A stretch of 64,000 nt of DNA from Macrotis lagotis (GCF_037893015.1 NC_133658.1:170184659-170248658); one strand, 5' to 3'. Shown: positions 1 to 11,664, numbered from the stretch's first letter. The notes: generated from the sequence alone by a model not told the origin. Numbers and translations are program-made.

Positions 1-72
1 ATTACAAATTGCAAACATAGAAAAATAGTGCTTATCCTCAACAAACTTACATTCTGAGAAAGACATAAAAGG

Positions 73-200
73 GGAGCAGCTAGGTGGCACATTGAATAGA
101 GCACTGGCCCTGGAGTCAGGAGTATCTGAATTCAAATCCGACCTCAGACACTTAATAATTACCTAGCTGTCACTTAACCCCTTGCAATCCCCCCCCCAAA
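73..200 (+). mobile_element. Young marsupial CORE-SINE (tRNA-headed, L1-mobilised)
   Basis: The copy has the tRNA-like head (A-box-like GGTGGCACATTGAATAGAGC, B-box-like TTCAAATCC), the CORE block (TAATAATTACCTAGCTGT) and a C9 plus A-run tail. Part of the CORE ('GTGGCCTTGGGCAAG') is deleted. A perfect 14-bp target-site duplication (AAAGACATAAAAGG) lies at 59-72 and 201-214, so the insertion is recent. Non-autonomous, presumably moved by L1. The family name (MAR1/WSINE1-like) is from memory. Confidence 0.9.
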
Positions 201-214
201 AAAGACATAAAAGG

Positions 215-2090
215 AAAGGGAAGGTTAGGGGTGGGGGAGTGATGAAGTTACCCCATGCAGGGGTATTGTGGATTAAGACTAGGAAGAATCATTAGAAGTG
301 AAATCTTGACTCACCCTAGCATCTTCCTTAAAATGGAGTTTCTGGAATGAGCCAATCAGTTAGAGGAAGAAGCCTACCAGGCATACTTCTCTTGACTGAA
401 GTTCAAGGATAGAGTGAGCTTTCCATGTGAAGAGGCTTCCAAGGCATTGCAGACAAAGTCACAGAGGATCAGGATAATGCTTAGAGAACAGTGCATCTCT
501 TTAGACTTCAGTTTTCTTATATGGGGGAAAGGATAGGCTCAATTGAATGAGAGCTCTCTATTTCTATAATTATACAATTCTTTGATTATAGGACAGTATG
601 TAATACTGGTATCAGAACAATATAATAACTAGAATATTATACATGGAGCCAAGGAGATATGGATACAAACCCCACAGTTACCAGCTTTGTGACTATGGCC
701 TCAGATCCTCCCTGAGTCTTGGGCAACATTCTAAGGTAAATTAGAGACATGTTATGACTTTCATCAATGGAAGAGTATTCTCACATGACTAGATTCCACA
801 TAAAGGTTATCAATGAAATGTTCTGTAATCTTACGGTTGTGGGGGGGGTTTGATTTGCCAGCAATGTTAGCAACTCATCCATTCTTTCTCATACTGCATA
901 TTTGCCTATAATTTCTCAAGGATCCCCCTTAGAAAGTCTGTCCATTTTATTATAGACCTTCCTCTAGTTCTTTTACCATTTCAAGGATATATCTCATATA
1001 TGGACTGAATGTTACCCCTAATTCTTGCCACATGGTTGGTGTACTCTCTTTTGCTGTAATACATGTCCTTGATTTTTGTTTTCTATGTCATAAGCAGCAC
1101 ATGGAAATAAAATGCATGGTCAGGACAATGAGTACAATGAGAGGGAAGAGAAGGAAACTATCAAAGGAAAGAGAAAGCAGGAGAAAAGGGAAATGGGAAA
1201 AGAGAGAAAGGAGTTATTTGGGGACCAGGAACAGAGTTTATTAAAATTCTTAGTGGCTCACCATCTAATTTTTCCACTGGCCAAGTCTCCTCACTTACAA
1301 GCCTCAGGCATGTGGGCATGCGTTAATTTGCATGGCTGATTTACAAGGAAGGTGCCAGTTATGGAAAGTTGGAACTTTTTTCAGGCTTTGAAGTCTTGAG
1401 GCAAATGGAAAATTGGAAGACCAAACATTCCATTTGGTTCCTTTGCCAGTAATAGGCAGCAATAGATTTCTAGACACCTCTGTAACATCAGCAGGGAAGA
1501 CACTTTGGCAGGGGGGAAGGTTAGGGGGAAGAAAAGAAGAATGCTATACCATTATGATGACTAGGAATAGCATGACCATGAGTCAGATAGACAGGATTTC
1601 CAAAGTAAGCAGCAATTAAAACTTTATGGTGCCTCCTCTCATGATTGCATATTTTATTTATGCCACATATATGGTACCATTTCTTTGTCCTTTGTCAAGT
1701 TCCCTTTGCATTCCCCACTTTGCAGTACATTAGTTACCATGGAAACAATGAGGTCCCAGTGGTATGGACTTAGCTTAATGATGCCCACAAATGCTGCATG
1801 AAGTCAATTTGTGTAATGCTTGGAAATTTGTTAGACATATTGTATTAATGTAGCGTCAGAGCCAGGAATTTTGTGCAGCATTTATGATTTAAAGATCTAG
1901 AGGGCACATGAACTTGAGTTCAACCACTAATTTTCTAGACCTGCAGTTCTCAAAATTTTTATTCATAAGTCCCCCCATCTTGTATTAAAAAATTTCAGAT
2001 ATCCCAATGTGAAGATAGATCTATTATTAGTAGTATTTGAATCAGAAGAAAAAAGTAAAGTAGGAAAATAACAATGTTTAGTGTCTATAT
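215..2090. other. No gene; weak old-repeat trace
   Basis: Only ORFs shorter than 80 codons occur, with no splice-supported structure. A faint MIR-like block sits near 640-760 (a 'cagctttgtgactatggcc' type core). There is a G8 run at 841-848. Nothing else is recognisable. Confidence 0.5.
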
Positions 2091-2172
2091 GATCTAGCAT
2101 GGTATAATGGAAAGGATGCAGAGCCTGTAGCCAGTAGAGAACTCCATTTGAATCCCGGTTCTGACACTTTCT
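2091..2172 (+). repeat. MIR-like fragment
   Basis: The stretch beginning 'tagcatggtataatggaaag' and ending 'gaatcccggttctgacactt' matches the 5' half of MIR (tRNA-like head with B box). It abuts the next SINE, which probably interrupted it. Confidence 0.6.
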
Positions 2173-2176
2173 CATA

Positions 2177-2426
2177 TGGGCAGCTAATGCTTAGAGTGCT
2201 ATGCTTTGCATCAGGAAAACCCATCTTCATTAGTTCAAATCCAATCTTAGACATTTATTAACTATGTAACCCTGGGAAAGTTACTTAATTCTGTTTGTCT
2301 CAGTTTCCTTATTTTTAAAATAAGCTGGAAAAGGAAATGGCAAATCACTCCAGTATCTTTGCCAATAAAGCCTCAAATAGGGTCACAAAGAGTTAAACAC
2401 AACTAAAAACATGACTGAACAACTTT
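2177..2426 (+). mobile_element. RTE-tailed marsupial SINE
   Basis: It has a CORE-SINE head, a MIR-type middle ('ctcagtttccttatttttaa') and the RTE/BovB-type tail: 'ggcaaatcactccagtatc', then 'gggtcacaaagagtt' and 'catgactgaacaac'. That tail is the 3' end of RTE elements and points to RTE-driven retrotransposition. Moderately diverged. Confidence 0.8.
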
Positions 2427-5400
2427 TTTTTTACAATAGTACTATGGCATTACTAAACCTTAAGAATTTTAATGAACTCTATTCCCATCCCCAAATAGCT
2501 CCTTTCCTCTCTTTCCTATTTCCTTTTTCTCCCTCCTTTGATGTTTTCCTTCTCTAACCTCCCAGTACTATATCTTTAAGGCTTTTCATTCCATCTAGTT
2601 GGGAGATTCTGCATATTTGGCAAAATGATATCAATTAAAGTAAGTTTTCAAGTTTTATAGATCAAAGCTATGTCCAAATATTAATGGACAATAGTTCATT
2701 CAGTGTTGGCCACCTGGTCAAGCCTTCCTAGATGTTAAATTTTTGCATCTTATAATGATATATTGCACAGTTTCTATTATTTCCTTACATAAACTATTTT
2801 AATCAATACAAATAACATCCTTAATGATAATCTTTCTATAATCTCTGGTAGTGATGACCTGGTCCTGAATTGCTACCATAAGCCCCTCCATTTAACACTG
2901 AATCTTTGCTGTCATATTATTGTAACCAAATGGAAGTCACCTATGAGATTTTTTAGTTCCATTCTTGAATTATATTAGCTATGTCATAGGTTCCATTCAA
3001 GGATAAATTACTTTCTATTACATCCCACAAATCCAATATCATGTACCTATTAGCAACATTTATTTATTGCTAAGTAAAGCAATATCTGCTTGTTTCAAAA
3101 GTATTTCTGAAGGTTCTGATTTGTTTATGTTGTACTCTGTGAATGCATATTAATTATTTCTAACTTTTTTTTAAAAAATAGGGGTTTTTTTTACTATATA
3201 TGACTTAGAATAATGGATACAATGTTTCATTAATATTGTACAGGTTTTCATAAGAATATTTTTCAGAATCTGTTATGGTTCATTTTACAATTCTGATTGT
3301 AACTGCATAGGTGTCATTTGTTTTAAACATTTTCTTCCCATGGGGTTTTGATTTCAGGATGCCTTTTAATATATTCACTCTCAGATTTCTCCTTGATAGA
3401 TTTATGCTAGATAAATCTTTCCTAGAGAAGACCAAGGTATTTATAATTTCAATTTGACCTCTATACTCATGTTTAAAGGCTTCAGTCTATATTTCCTTGC
3501 TGTGTATTAAGAATATTATATTTATTGAGTCCAAATGACACTTCCAGATTAAAGATTCCGAAAGATAAAGAAACTGAATTTTTTATAGTGCAATCATATA
3601 AATTTGTGTCATCCATACTATATCATGTGATTAATGAGATCTTTATTTTATTTCCTCTTTATTTTGGAAGCTATAATTAGTTCTAATTAGGAGAAATGAT
3701 AACGAATTTAAGACTCAGCAGAACTATAATGGGCTTAAGCTGTGTCTCTAAAAATTGTAATAAGACTTATGTAATTTGTTCTTAACATTACTGGATTGGC
3801 TGAATATTTTGAATTAGAAAGTTCTCCCTATGGACGTCAAATAGCATTTTTCACTTGTACTTAGGATATTTTACCCATTTACATGTGAATAAGCAATGAG
3901 TACAGAATTAAGTCAAAAGACTTAAAGTAATCAATAAATATATTCTAAATATTATAACACTATAAGATATTTTGCCCAATAATTATTTAATCTATAAACA
4001 TTTACTTTTTATGATCCTGAAACTTTTTCGGCACACTTTTTTTTTGCTTCTCTGACTATATATTGTTTTATTATAAGGACTTATGCCTTTTATAATGATT
4101 TAAGTTATAAATGATTTATAGAAAGTACCTAAATTAAAAAATTTACTTATTTTTGAAGGGGTTGTTGGTGCTCTCATTATCTTGATAATAGATATATGAT
4201 GCCTTTTGTTAAGAATGCTAGAATTCAGTTTTTATATAAGAGGAGGATAGTAACATTTTGTTAGCTAATCAAGTACTTCTGTAAAGCTTTTGAGTCAATA
4301 ATTATGCATCTTATCTAGTTTCATCACTTTCTGCTTATTTTTTTTAAGAAACTAGAGTTTCAATTGCTTTCCTGGACATAGCTATCCTGATATTCATTAT
4401 GCTAGTACAAGTTTTCTGTTTTTCATTTATTCCAACTAGCGTTCTTATTTTGTTGGACTTCTTGACATCATATAGATGACCAAAAATTCCACATCTTTTT
4501 TTATACAGGTATTCTGTCTTTCTTCTGACTTCTTGGCTTCTCAAGCTTCTGTAATAAGGTTTTTGATTGATTGTTTCATTATCCTTAGGTCTACTCTTTC
4601 TTACATTGATTGTCTTAACATTTCAACTTTTGTTTTCAGATGCTAATGAAATGAAAGCTAGAATCTCTGATAGAATATTGTTCTCCAGATTCCATTTTGC
4701 ATGTGTCTTTTTTGTTGCTTTCAACTGGGCAACGAGGTATTCAAGTTCTCTTTTGTACGTACGAGTTAGATAATGATATCATCTTCCAGTTTCTTCCCAC
4801 AGATCTTCAAAAGTTCCCTAAAGTCACTTCTGTTATAATGGTGTTAGATGCTTCTTTCATGAGGTATTTCTTTCTTTCTGTGGTTCTTATAATGGCAATG
4901 ACATATACAATTGTGTTCAGGGACTGAAATGTGCTAATACTTTCTGTCAAATATTGTGCAGGAATGCATGCATCTACGATGGTTATAACCTATACCAGCT
5001 TTTTAAATCACTCCATTTCACTATAATTGGTCTAAGAATTGGATTCATACCATCTATTTCCAAGAAGATTTTTCAAAATTTCAATTTAAGAATGCCCATA
5101 TCCTTTTTTTAAATAATTTGAAACATCAGTTGTTTGTGATATATTTTACCAGTAGGTATAATTTAATGAGTTTGTCATAAGTAAAGATTTTTAATGCCCT
5201 TAGGTTCTTAGTTTTTACAATTATAACATTAGCAACTTTTACAATTATAACAAAGCAACTTTGAAAGACTTTTGAACTCTGAACACCACTCACATCCTGC
5301 AGAGACAATGAACTTAAAATGTAGAAAGAGATATACATTTCAGATATGGTGAATGTGGGAATTTGTTTTCCTAGAATATGGAAATTTGGATGAGGGTTTT

Positions 5401-6064
5401 TTATTTCCTCAGGGGGATAGAGGATGGCTCAGTAGGATTAACAGATTATAAATGTTTGTAAAACTAAATAAATTTATTTATTTGAAAGAAATCCTTGCAT
5501 ATCATTGGTAAGGTCTGCTTGCAATTTTGTTAAGCGATTATAATTGTGTACAATGAAAGTACTAGTGTTTTCAGTCCATAGTATTCACATTCTCTGAGCT
5601 CCAGTTTTTGTAAAGAACATAGAAATCATTTGCTTTGATATCTGATGCAGTAGAAATGGGAGTAGTGATGATAATGGAGGTCAAGGTGGAGTCATAGTAG
5701 TGATGATGTGATAACAAACCAGGCCAAAATGAATTTTTATTTTGTGCAAATTTTAATCCAAGTAAAGTAGATATTAGAACCACTCCAAAGTCTTAATCTA
5801 CTTGTTGTAGAAAAACCTAGACTTTTCCACCTACTTATTCAAAACCCTTTATCATTTTTTAAACCTTCTGGAAAAGGAACAACCCTTCTAATAAATAACT
5901 AACCTACAAAGTAATATCTGAAAAGAAAATTGGATTTGATCATTTTAACTGATCTTCATAAAGGAAGACTGGGGATGAAGCATGCCTCCAACTTCTTGGA
6001 AGAGAGGTACAGAATGAGGTTTACATCTCAGACATGGACAAGGCTACTTAAGTCAAGTCTTGAA
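2427..6064. other. AT-rich stretch without recognised genes
   Basis: About 3.6 kb of AT-rich DNA. Small ORFs at 4344-4544 (minus) and 4567-4927 (plus) overlap one another on opposite strands and show no domain I recognise. A very old LINE could be hidden here but I cannot show it. Confidence 0.4.
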
Positions 6065-6170
6065 ACATAAATTAAGTGCTTACTATATGCCAGATACCAG
6101 GGCAATCACTTGGAATAAAAAATAAGGAAAAAGAAGATTCTGCCTTCAAGAAATTTTTTCTACTGGGAAA
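6065..6170 (-). repeat. L2 3'-end fragment
   Basis: It shows the reverse complement of the L2 3' end: 'gtgcttactatatgccagat', then 'gccttcaagaaa'. Ancient and truncated. Confidence 0.6.
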
Positions 6171-6282
6171 AAGACAACATATATAGGTACTTTCTTGAAA
6201 ATGGAGGTTCAGGGAGAAACCAATCAATTCAAGAAAAGGACCACAATGACAGGTATGCTTCCAGTTGGAAAAAGGTACTAAT

Positions 6283-7131
6283 TCTCTGAGGTACTACCTC
6301 ACACCTCTCAGACTGGTCAGTATGACAAGAAAGGACAATGATCAATGTTGGAAAGGATGTGGGAAATCTGGGACACTAATATATTGTTGGTAGAACTGTG
6401 AATGGATCCAACCTTTCTGAAGAGCAATTTGGAATTACACCCAAAAGGCAACAAAAATGTGCATACTCTTTGATCCAGCAATACCACTATTGGGTCTATA
6501 CCCTGAAGAGATTATGAAAAAAAGATTATGAAAAAACATCACTTGTACAAAAATATTCATGGCAGCCTTGCTTGCGGTGGCAAAGAATTGGAAATTGAAT
6601 GAATGTCCATCAATTGAGAAATGGCTTAATGAATTGTGGTATATGTATGTGATGGAACACTATTGTTCTATTAGAAACCAGGAGGGATGGGAATTCAGGG
6701 AAGCCTGGAAGGATTTGCATGAACTGATGCTGAGCAAGATGGACAGAACCAGAAGAACATTGTTCACCCTAACAGCAACATGGAGGTGATGATCAACCTT
6801 AATGGACTTGCTCATTCCATCAGTGCAACAGTCAGGCACAATTTTGGGGTGTCTGCGATGGAGAATACCATCTGTATCCAGAGAAAGAATTGTGGAGTTT
6901 GGACAAGGACTAAAGACTATTACTTTTAATTTTTAAAAAAAACCATTATCTTGTTATATAATTTTGTTATCTCTTATGATATGATTTCTCTCTCATCATA
7001 TTCAACTTAGATCAATGTATACCATGGAAAAAAATGTAAAGACTAACAGATTGCTTTCTGTGGGGGATGGGGGAGGGAAGAGAGATTAAGCGAAAAATTG
7101 AAAAATTCAAACTAAACAAATTTTTTTTTAA
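6283..7131 (+). mobile_element. 5'-truncated L1, ORF2 C-terminus and 3' UTR
   Basis: The start ('gaggtactacctcacacctc') lies within the C-terminal part of marsupial L1 ORF2. The element runs through the 3' UTR ('catctgtatccagagaaaga', G-rich 'gggggatgggggagggaaga') to an A-rich end near 7131. The same 3'-end subfamily recurs at 43865-44298. About 0.85 kb of an original of roughly 6 kb or more, so it is not functional. Confidence 0.85.
6559..6789 (+). pseudogene. L1 ORF2p C-terminal remnant
   Basis: This 76-codon open stretch lies inside the L1 at 6283-7131. Its product contains AALLAVAKNWKLNECPSIEK and WLNELWYMYVMEHYCSIRN, which correspond to the conserved L1 ORF2p C-terminus (a 'FIAAL..IAK.W..PKCP' block, then a 'W..YTMEYY.AI' block). 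This region lies downstream of the reverse transcriptase and has no catalytic residues of its own. There is no endonuclease or reverse-transcriptase domain, so it is a dead fragment and not a gene. The ATG is an internal Met (the M of 'IFMAA'). Confidence 0.75.
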
Positions 7132-7147
7132 AAAGGGTGCTATTTCA

Positions 7148-7490
7148 TGATGGTTTTTACTGTTGTTCCTTTGTTTCCAAAAAGAACCATGACATCATGA
7201 TGCAATGGGTGATGTCTTCATTTGCTCATGAATGGGATTTAAGCAAGGCAGAGTTGCACAAAATCATCAGTCTCACTCTCTGTTCCAGAATCAGCAAAGA
7301 GTAGTGAAAGGAAAAAAGTCACGATGGCCTGCAATACATTGGATGACTTTTGCAACTTCAATGTTTGATCAGGCTCTAAGCACTGTTCAGAAGCTGCTTC
7401 ACCCATTTTCATGGACATTGAAACAAATTGTTCTCATCTGCCCATTCCCCTGGGAGATATCTTCATATGCTTAGGGTTTGAGGCATGTTG
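7148..7490. repeat. Interspersed repeat shared with 9777-9965
   Basis: The words 'aaccatgacatcatgatgca', 'tgaatgggatttaagcaagg' and 'gttgcacaaaatcatcag' align loosely, in order, with the block at 9777-9965. This looks like a dispersed marsupial repeat whose name I cannot give. The 80-codon ORF at 7232-7474 lies inside it and is not credible as a gene. Confidence 0.5.
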
Positions 7491-7952
7491 GTTACCTTCA
7501 ACCTGGTTTAGCCAGTCTGTTTAGACAGTTGTCTAGAATGACTAGTCTAGAACTGCTACAATTGTCTAGAACATCAAGATTGAAGCTTCTATGGGAATTA
7601 GGCTGGGTCTAAAGAAGAAAAGGTCAAATTAGTGATTAGTGACAAAAATGCAAAACTAAATTGCACAGAAGAGAACAAAAGAAGCTCAACTAAGGTAACA
7701 CACACAGATTCATTTTTTTTACCATATTTTTAGATTAGACATGCCTTTTTTTGAAAGAAGCTATATGTAAAAGGAATTCATTTTCACATGTAATCTTCAC
7801 TCATTAATTTTTGGAGTGTTTATATGTTTCTTTATTGATAAAATAAGTTTATAATTAGTATAATAGTTTATGATAGTTAAATGTGTTTATGCTCATAAAT
7901 CATAATATCACTTTGTTAAAAGTATCAAGACGGGTACATGTAAACTGCAGTT
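7491..7952. other. No feature seen
   Basis: AT-rich DNA with a short tandem block of 'tctaga'-type words (7518-7572, 'gttgtctagaatgactagtc'). No gene or repeat recognised. Confidence 0.4.
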
Positions 7953-7967
7953 AAAAAGATCACACTT

Positions 7968-8122
7968 GGAGCAGCTAGGTGGCACAGTGGATAGAAACCA
8001 GCCCCGGAGTCAGGAGGACCTGAGTTCAAATCCAACCTCACACTTAATAATTACCTAGATGTATGACCTTGGGCAAGTCACTTAACTCCATTGCCTAACC
8101 AAACAAAAAACAAAAACAAACA
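7968..8122 (+). mobile_element. CORE-SINE inserted at a reused L1 target site
   Basis: A complete SINE with head 'ggagcagctaggtggcacag', B box 'gttcaaatcc', and a tail made of CAAA-type repeats. The target duplication AAAAAGATCACACTT (7953-7967) is matched with one change by AAAAAGGTCACACTT at 8123-8137. The same word recurs at 8842-8856, after the neighbouring L1. Confidence 0.88.
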
Positions 8123-8137
8123 AAAAAGGTCACACTT

Positions 8138-8841
8138 ACTATGGTTCTGTAAGAAATCAGGAGTGGACAGAAAAGCCCTAAACTTTGCATGAACTGATGC
8201 TAGTAAAGTAAGCAGAACTTGGAGAACATTGTATATATATTAAAAGCAATATAATGTACTTATAGTTTTGATGATCAACTGATGGACTCAGCTCCACTCA
8301 GCAGTTCAATGATCAAGGACAATTCTAAAAGACTTGTGATAGAAAATGCCATCCACATCCACAGAAAAGAATTCTAGAGTCTGAATGCAGACCAAAGAAA
8401 ACTATTTTCACTTTTTTGTTGGTTTTTTTGCAAGGCAATAGGGTTAAGTGACTTGTCCAAGGTGTCACAGCTAGATGATTATTAAGTATCTGAAGTTGAA
8501 TTTGAACTCAGATCCTCCTAACTCCAGGGCTAGTACTCTATCCACTGCACCATTTAGTTGCCCCTATTTTTACTTTTTAATACTTGTTTTATGGTTTTTT
8601 TCCTTTTTTCTTATGGCTTTTCTTCCCTTCAGTTCTGATTCTTATATAGAATATATATAGAGAGAAATATGTTAATATAGAAATATATTAAATATAGAAA
8701 TATGTTAAACAAGACTATACATGTATAATCTATATCAAATGACTCACTGTCATGGGGAGGGAGATAGAAAAATATGGAACTCAAAAACTAACAATTGAAA
8801 TCTATGTTTGCATGTAACTGAAAAAATAAAATATTATCTTC
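8138..8841 (+). mobile_element. 5'-truncated L1 3' end
   Basis: It starts inside the ORF2 C-terminal region ('gcatgaactgatgctagtaa') and runs through the 3' UTR ('atgccatccacatccacaga', 'catgtaactgaaaaaataaa'). Both ends carry AAAAAGGTCACACTT (8123-8137, 8842-8856), which defines the insertion exactly. A minus-strand SINE interrupts it at 8417-8563. Confidence 0.85.
8417..8563 (-). mobile_element. CORE-SINE nested in L1, minus strand
   Basis: Reverse-complement SINE, from poly-T and 'gcaaggcaatagggttaagt' to the head 'accatttagttgcccc'. Imperfect flanking duplications (ctattttcactttt before, ctatttttactttt after) lie in the L1 3' UTR, so it entered after the L1. Confidence 0.85.
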
Positions 8842-8984
8842 AAAAAGGTCACACTTCATTGACATAGCCACCTTATCCCTTCAGAAACTCCATGAAACAC
8901 TTACCAAAGAGATCTCAATCCCCAATCTGAAAAGTGTTGTATTATAGAGAGGTAATATAATAAAGAAAGGGGGATTCAAACAAT

Positions 8985-9180
8985 CATAGGTTTAGAGCTG
9001 GAAGGGAACTTAGAAATCACCTGGTTTAACCAGGTGATATAAATAAAGAAACTGAGGCCTGGAGAGGCTAATTTTTACCTAATGTTACATAACTAGTAAA
9101 TGACAGACTCCAGATTTGAAACTAGGTCGGTGGAATTCCAAATCCAACTTTAAATCTGGGCTCCTATTATCCTAGGACTA
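8985..9180 (-). repeat. MIR-like old repeat
   Basis: It contains 'taaagaaactgaggcctgga' and 'acataactagtaaatgacag', the reverse-strand MIR/CORE signature (tgaggaaactgaggcccagag, cacagctagtaagtg). A 19-nt near-palindrome (cacctggtttaaccaggtg) sits at 9018-9036. Confidence 0.55.
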
Positions 9181-9414
9181 TCCTATTACAGGAACTCATG
9201 TTCCAAATTAGAGAGTGATCCATCCTCCCTCCCTTCTATGAAATTCCATTTCTTCTCCTCAGGGGATATGAATTGCTGCAAGATTGGGTCAATTCTGACT
9301 CAATCGACAGAACAAGAAATTGAAGTCAACAGCCCCAGGTTCATGCTGAGCCATCAAGCTGACTGGCTGTAGAGTGAAGAATGCCTTAAGCATAGATTAC
9401 TGATAATAAAAGAG

Positions 9415-9727
9415 GGGAAGCAAAATGGTGCCATAGTGAATACAGAGCCAGTTCTCAAGTTAGGAAGACTCATCTTCCTGAGCTCAAATCTGGCCTCAAA
9501 TATCTACAAGTTTTGTAACCCTGGGCAAGACACTTAACCTTGTTTGCCTCAGTTTCAGGAGGAAAAGCTGAAGAGACAAATTGCTAAAATTGGTAAAATT
9601 ACAAATTGGTAAAAAAAAAAAAAAAGCTGAAGAACAAATTGGCAAACCACTACTCTCTTTGCCAAGAAAACCCCAAATAGAGTCACAAAGAGACAGACAG
9701 GACTGAAAAGATTGAACAGTTAACAAA
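9415..9727 (+). mobile_element. RTE-tailed SINE with internal tail duplication
   Basis: SINE body 'gtaaccctgggcaagacact', then an RTE tail. The tail start is repeated: 'aagctgaagagacaaattg' near 9565 is followed by an A15 run and by 'aaagctgaagaacaaattgg' near 9624. It ends with 'aagaaaaccccaaatagagt' and 'acaaagagacagacaggact', and flows into an (ATG)n tract. Confidence 0.75.

Positions 9728-9776
<49 letters not shown>
9728..9776. repeat. (ATG)16 microsatellite
   Basis: Sixteen ATG/GAT trinucleotides sit exactly at the 3' end of the RTE-tailed SINE. Read on the minus strand they give an artefactual poly-histidine ORF (9683-9928). Confidence 0.97.
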
Positions 9777-9965
9777 CATTTGTCCTTCATTCTCAAAGAA
9801 GCCCATGACATCAGGGAGGTGATGCCATGACAAGCACATGAATTGAATTTGAGGGGGGGTTGTGCTAAGTCACCAACCTCATTTTCTCCTCTGGAGCCAT
9901 CTGGGTCCAGTGGCCAGATATAGATCAAGATGACTGAAACTGGCCCTGGATGCCAGGCATTAAGT
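9777..9965. repeat. Interspersed repeat, same family as 7148-7490
   Basis: Words: 'cccatgacatcagggaggtg', 'gtcaccaacctcattttctc', 'ccatctgggtccagtggcca', 'atatagatcaagatgactga'. I recall this as a common marsupial dispersed sequence but cannot name it securely. Confidence 0.55.
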
Positions 9966-10790
9966 TCACATAGCTAATAAAACAGATTATAGAAACAAGA
10001 AAAGTTATCATCCAGGCACCTATTCTGTTATCTGAAACATTCAAAAGAAAAAAAGAGTAAGTTTTTATATATCTTTTTCTTATCCCATACACTGTTCTCT
10101 ATTTTCCATGTAACCGCCCTCCAAAAAAGGCAATGATGCCAAATACATTCTTTCCCCACAGCAATAAAGGTCTAAGCACTAAAGAAGAAAAACAAAGCCT
10201 TCCACCAGACCCCAATTTCACCCCTTTGCACCAACAGGCCTTTTCAATCCAGTAGAACACAAGTAGAGCCACAACTTCCAAGTCCTATGCTACAGTCAAG
10301 TCCCTAAGAGCAAAAAGTCCTAGCATCTGAAGGAAAAACAAATTAACTACAGCTAATTCATTTTTCCATTGCCACCAGGCATTGCTGGGAAAGTATAGAG
10401 AGGAGATCAAAGTGATAGACTTTTAAAGGAGAGTATAAATGTTTATATACTCCTAGAGGAACACACCTCATTCCTATAACTTGGGAGGAGATGATGGAGT
10501 ATATAAATCCAAATAGAATACAATGCCAGATCTTCATATTAAATCTGCCCCCCAAAAGAAGCTGGCCCCTGTCGGTTTGCTTTCATTTTCCTCTGCAGTG
10601 GTGTTCCTTCTTCTCATAATCTGATGCATCAGGCCATGACTACTGTGGTCAATGCAATATAACTCATGAGAGGTGAATTGGACAAAATCATGAGATCTCA
10701 GAGCTTGGGCAGGACCTCAGGCAGGACCAGCTAATTCATCCTGAGGCCAACATCCCTCCTAAAGCATCCATGACACCTGTTCATTAAAGA
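9966..10790. other. No gene recognised
   Basis: About 0.8 kb with only ORFs of 60-65 codons (10099-10281 and 10358-10555, minus), which show no recognised domain. No repeat is confidently visible. Confidence 0.4.
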
Positions 10791-10791
10791 T

Positions 10792-10800
10792 CACACACAT

Positions 10801-10872
<72 letters not shown>
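10792..10872. repeat. Compound (CA)n(TA)n microsatellite
   Basis: A CA run (10792-10822) passes directly into about 25 TA units (to 10872). Likely length-polymorphic. Confidence 0.97.
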
Positions 10873-10875
<3 letters not shown>

Positions 10876-10995
10876 CTATTGCCTCAAGAATAAACTGCTT
10901 TGCTCTTAAAGCCATTCACAATCTTGTGATATGTAACCACATCTCCCCCACAACAGAGTTTAGGCCCACCTTTCTTCTTCTCCTACTATGAGAGG

Positions 10996-11240
10996 GATTG
11001 TCATTATTGTTGTTATTTAGTCATTAAAGCTGTGTTGGACTCTTCATGACCCCATTCTGGAAGTTCTTAGCAAAGATACTGGAATGTTTAGCCATTTCCT
11101 TCTCCAGCTCATTTTACAGATGAGAAAACTGAAGTAAATAGGGTTAATTGATTTGCTCAGGGATACGCTGTCAACAAGTGTCTGAGGTTGGAACCCAGGT
11201 CTTTCTGACTCCAAGTCCAATGCTCTCTCTCCATAGGTGT
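10996..11240 (-). mobile_element. RTE-tailed SINE, minus strand
   Basis: Reverse-complement RTE tail: 'attgttgttatttagtcatt', 'ttggactcttcatgacccca', 'gccatttccttctccagctc'. It is followed by the reversed CORE ('cagatgagaaaactgaagta') and head. Confidence 0.8.
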
Positions 11241-11664
11241 TCTGACAGAAATTAGCTTTCCCTTAAAAGGAGGCAAAACTGTTCCTGCGAACCAATAGGT
11301 CCCAGATTCCTGGTCACCTTAAAACATAAAAAATTCCAGCTACATGGTGCCCGAACCTCTTAAACTTGGTGGGTGCCTGAAATTTTGGCTTATCATCCTT
11401 CCCTGCTGACCTGCTGACTATATGTGCTTCCAGAAGGAAACAAGAAATGAAGCAAAACTGAAGTTAAGTGCCTCTGTATCCTTTGTTGCATATTCTTACA
11501 GTGTTAGGACAAAGTAAGACTCCTTTTTGTTAATGACTCAGTGACTTGCCAGTATCTCATCTTGTCCCAAAATAGAACCTGAGCTAAGAGAGGTCTGGGG
11601 TTAGAGTTGTCTCCAACAAAAGTCATCATGCCAATTTTTATAGCCTCCCCTTCCAGAACACTGT
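11241..11664. other. No gene recognised
   Basis: The word 'tggtgcccgaac' at 11345-11356 resembles a retroviral primer-binding site, but no LTR or gag/pol is seen nearby. Otherwise nothing. Confidence 0.35.

Noticed and set aside
1032..1339. Overlapping Lys/Arg-rich ORFs (70 and 75 codons)
   Set aside because: They derive from a GA-rich stretch, overlap in two frames and have no domain.
9018..9036. 19-nt near-perfect palindrome
   Set aside because: Short and inside an old MIR-like repeat, with no terminator or binding-site context.
9683..9928. Minus ORF with a run of 16 histidines
   Set aside because: It is the translation of the (ATG)16 microsatellite joined to flanking repeats.
11341..11365. 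Retroviral primer-binding-site-like word (tggtgcccgaac)
   Set aside because: No LTR pair, polypurine tract or gag/pol trace nearby. A 12-base resemblance is not enough.
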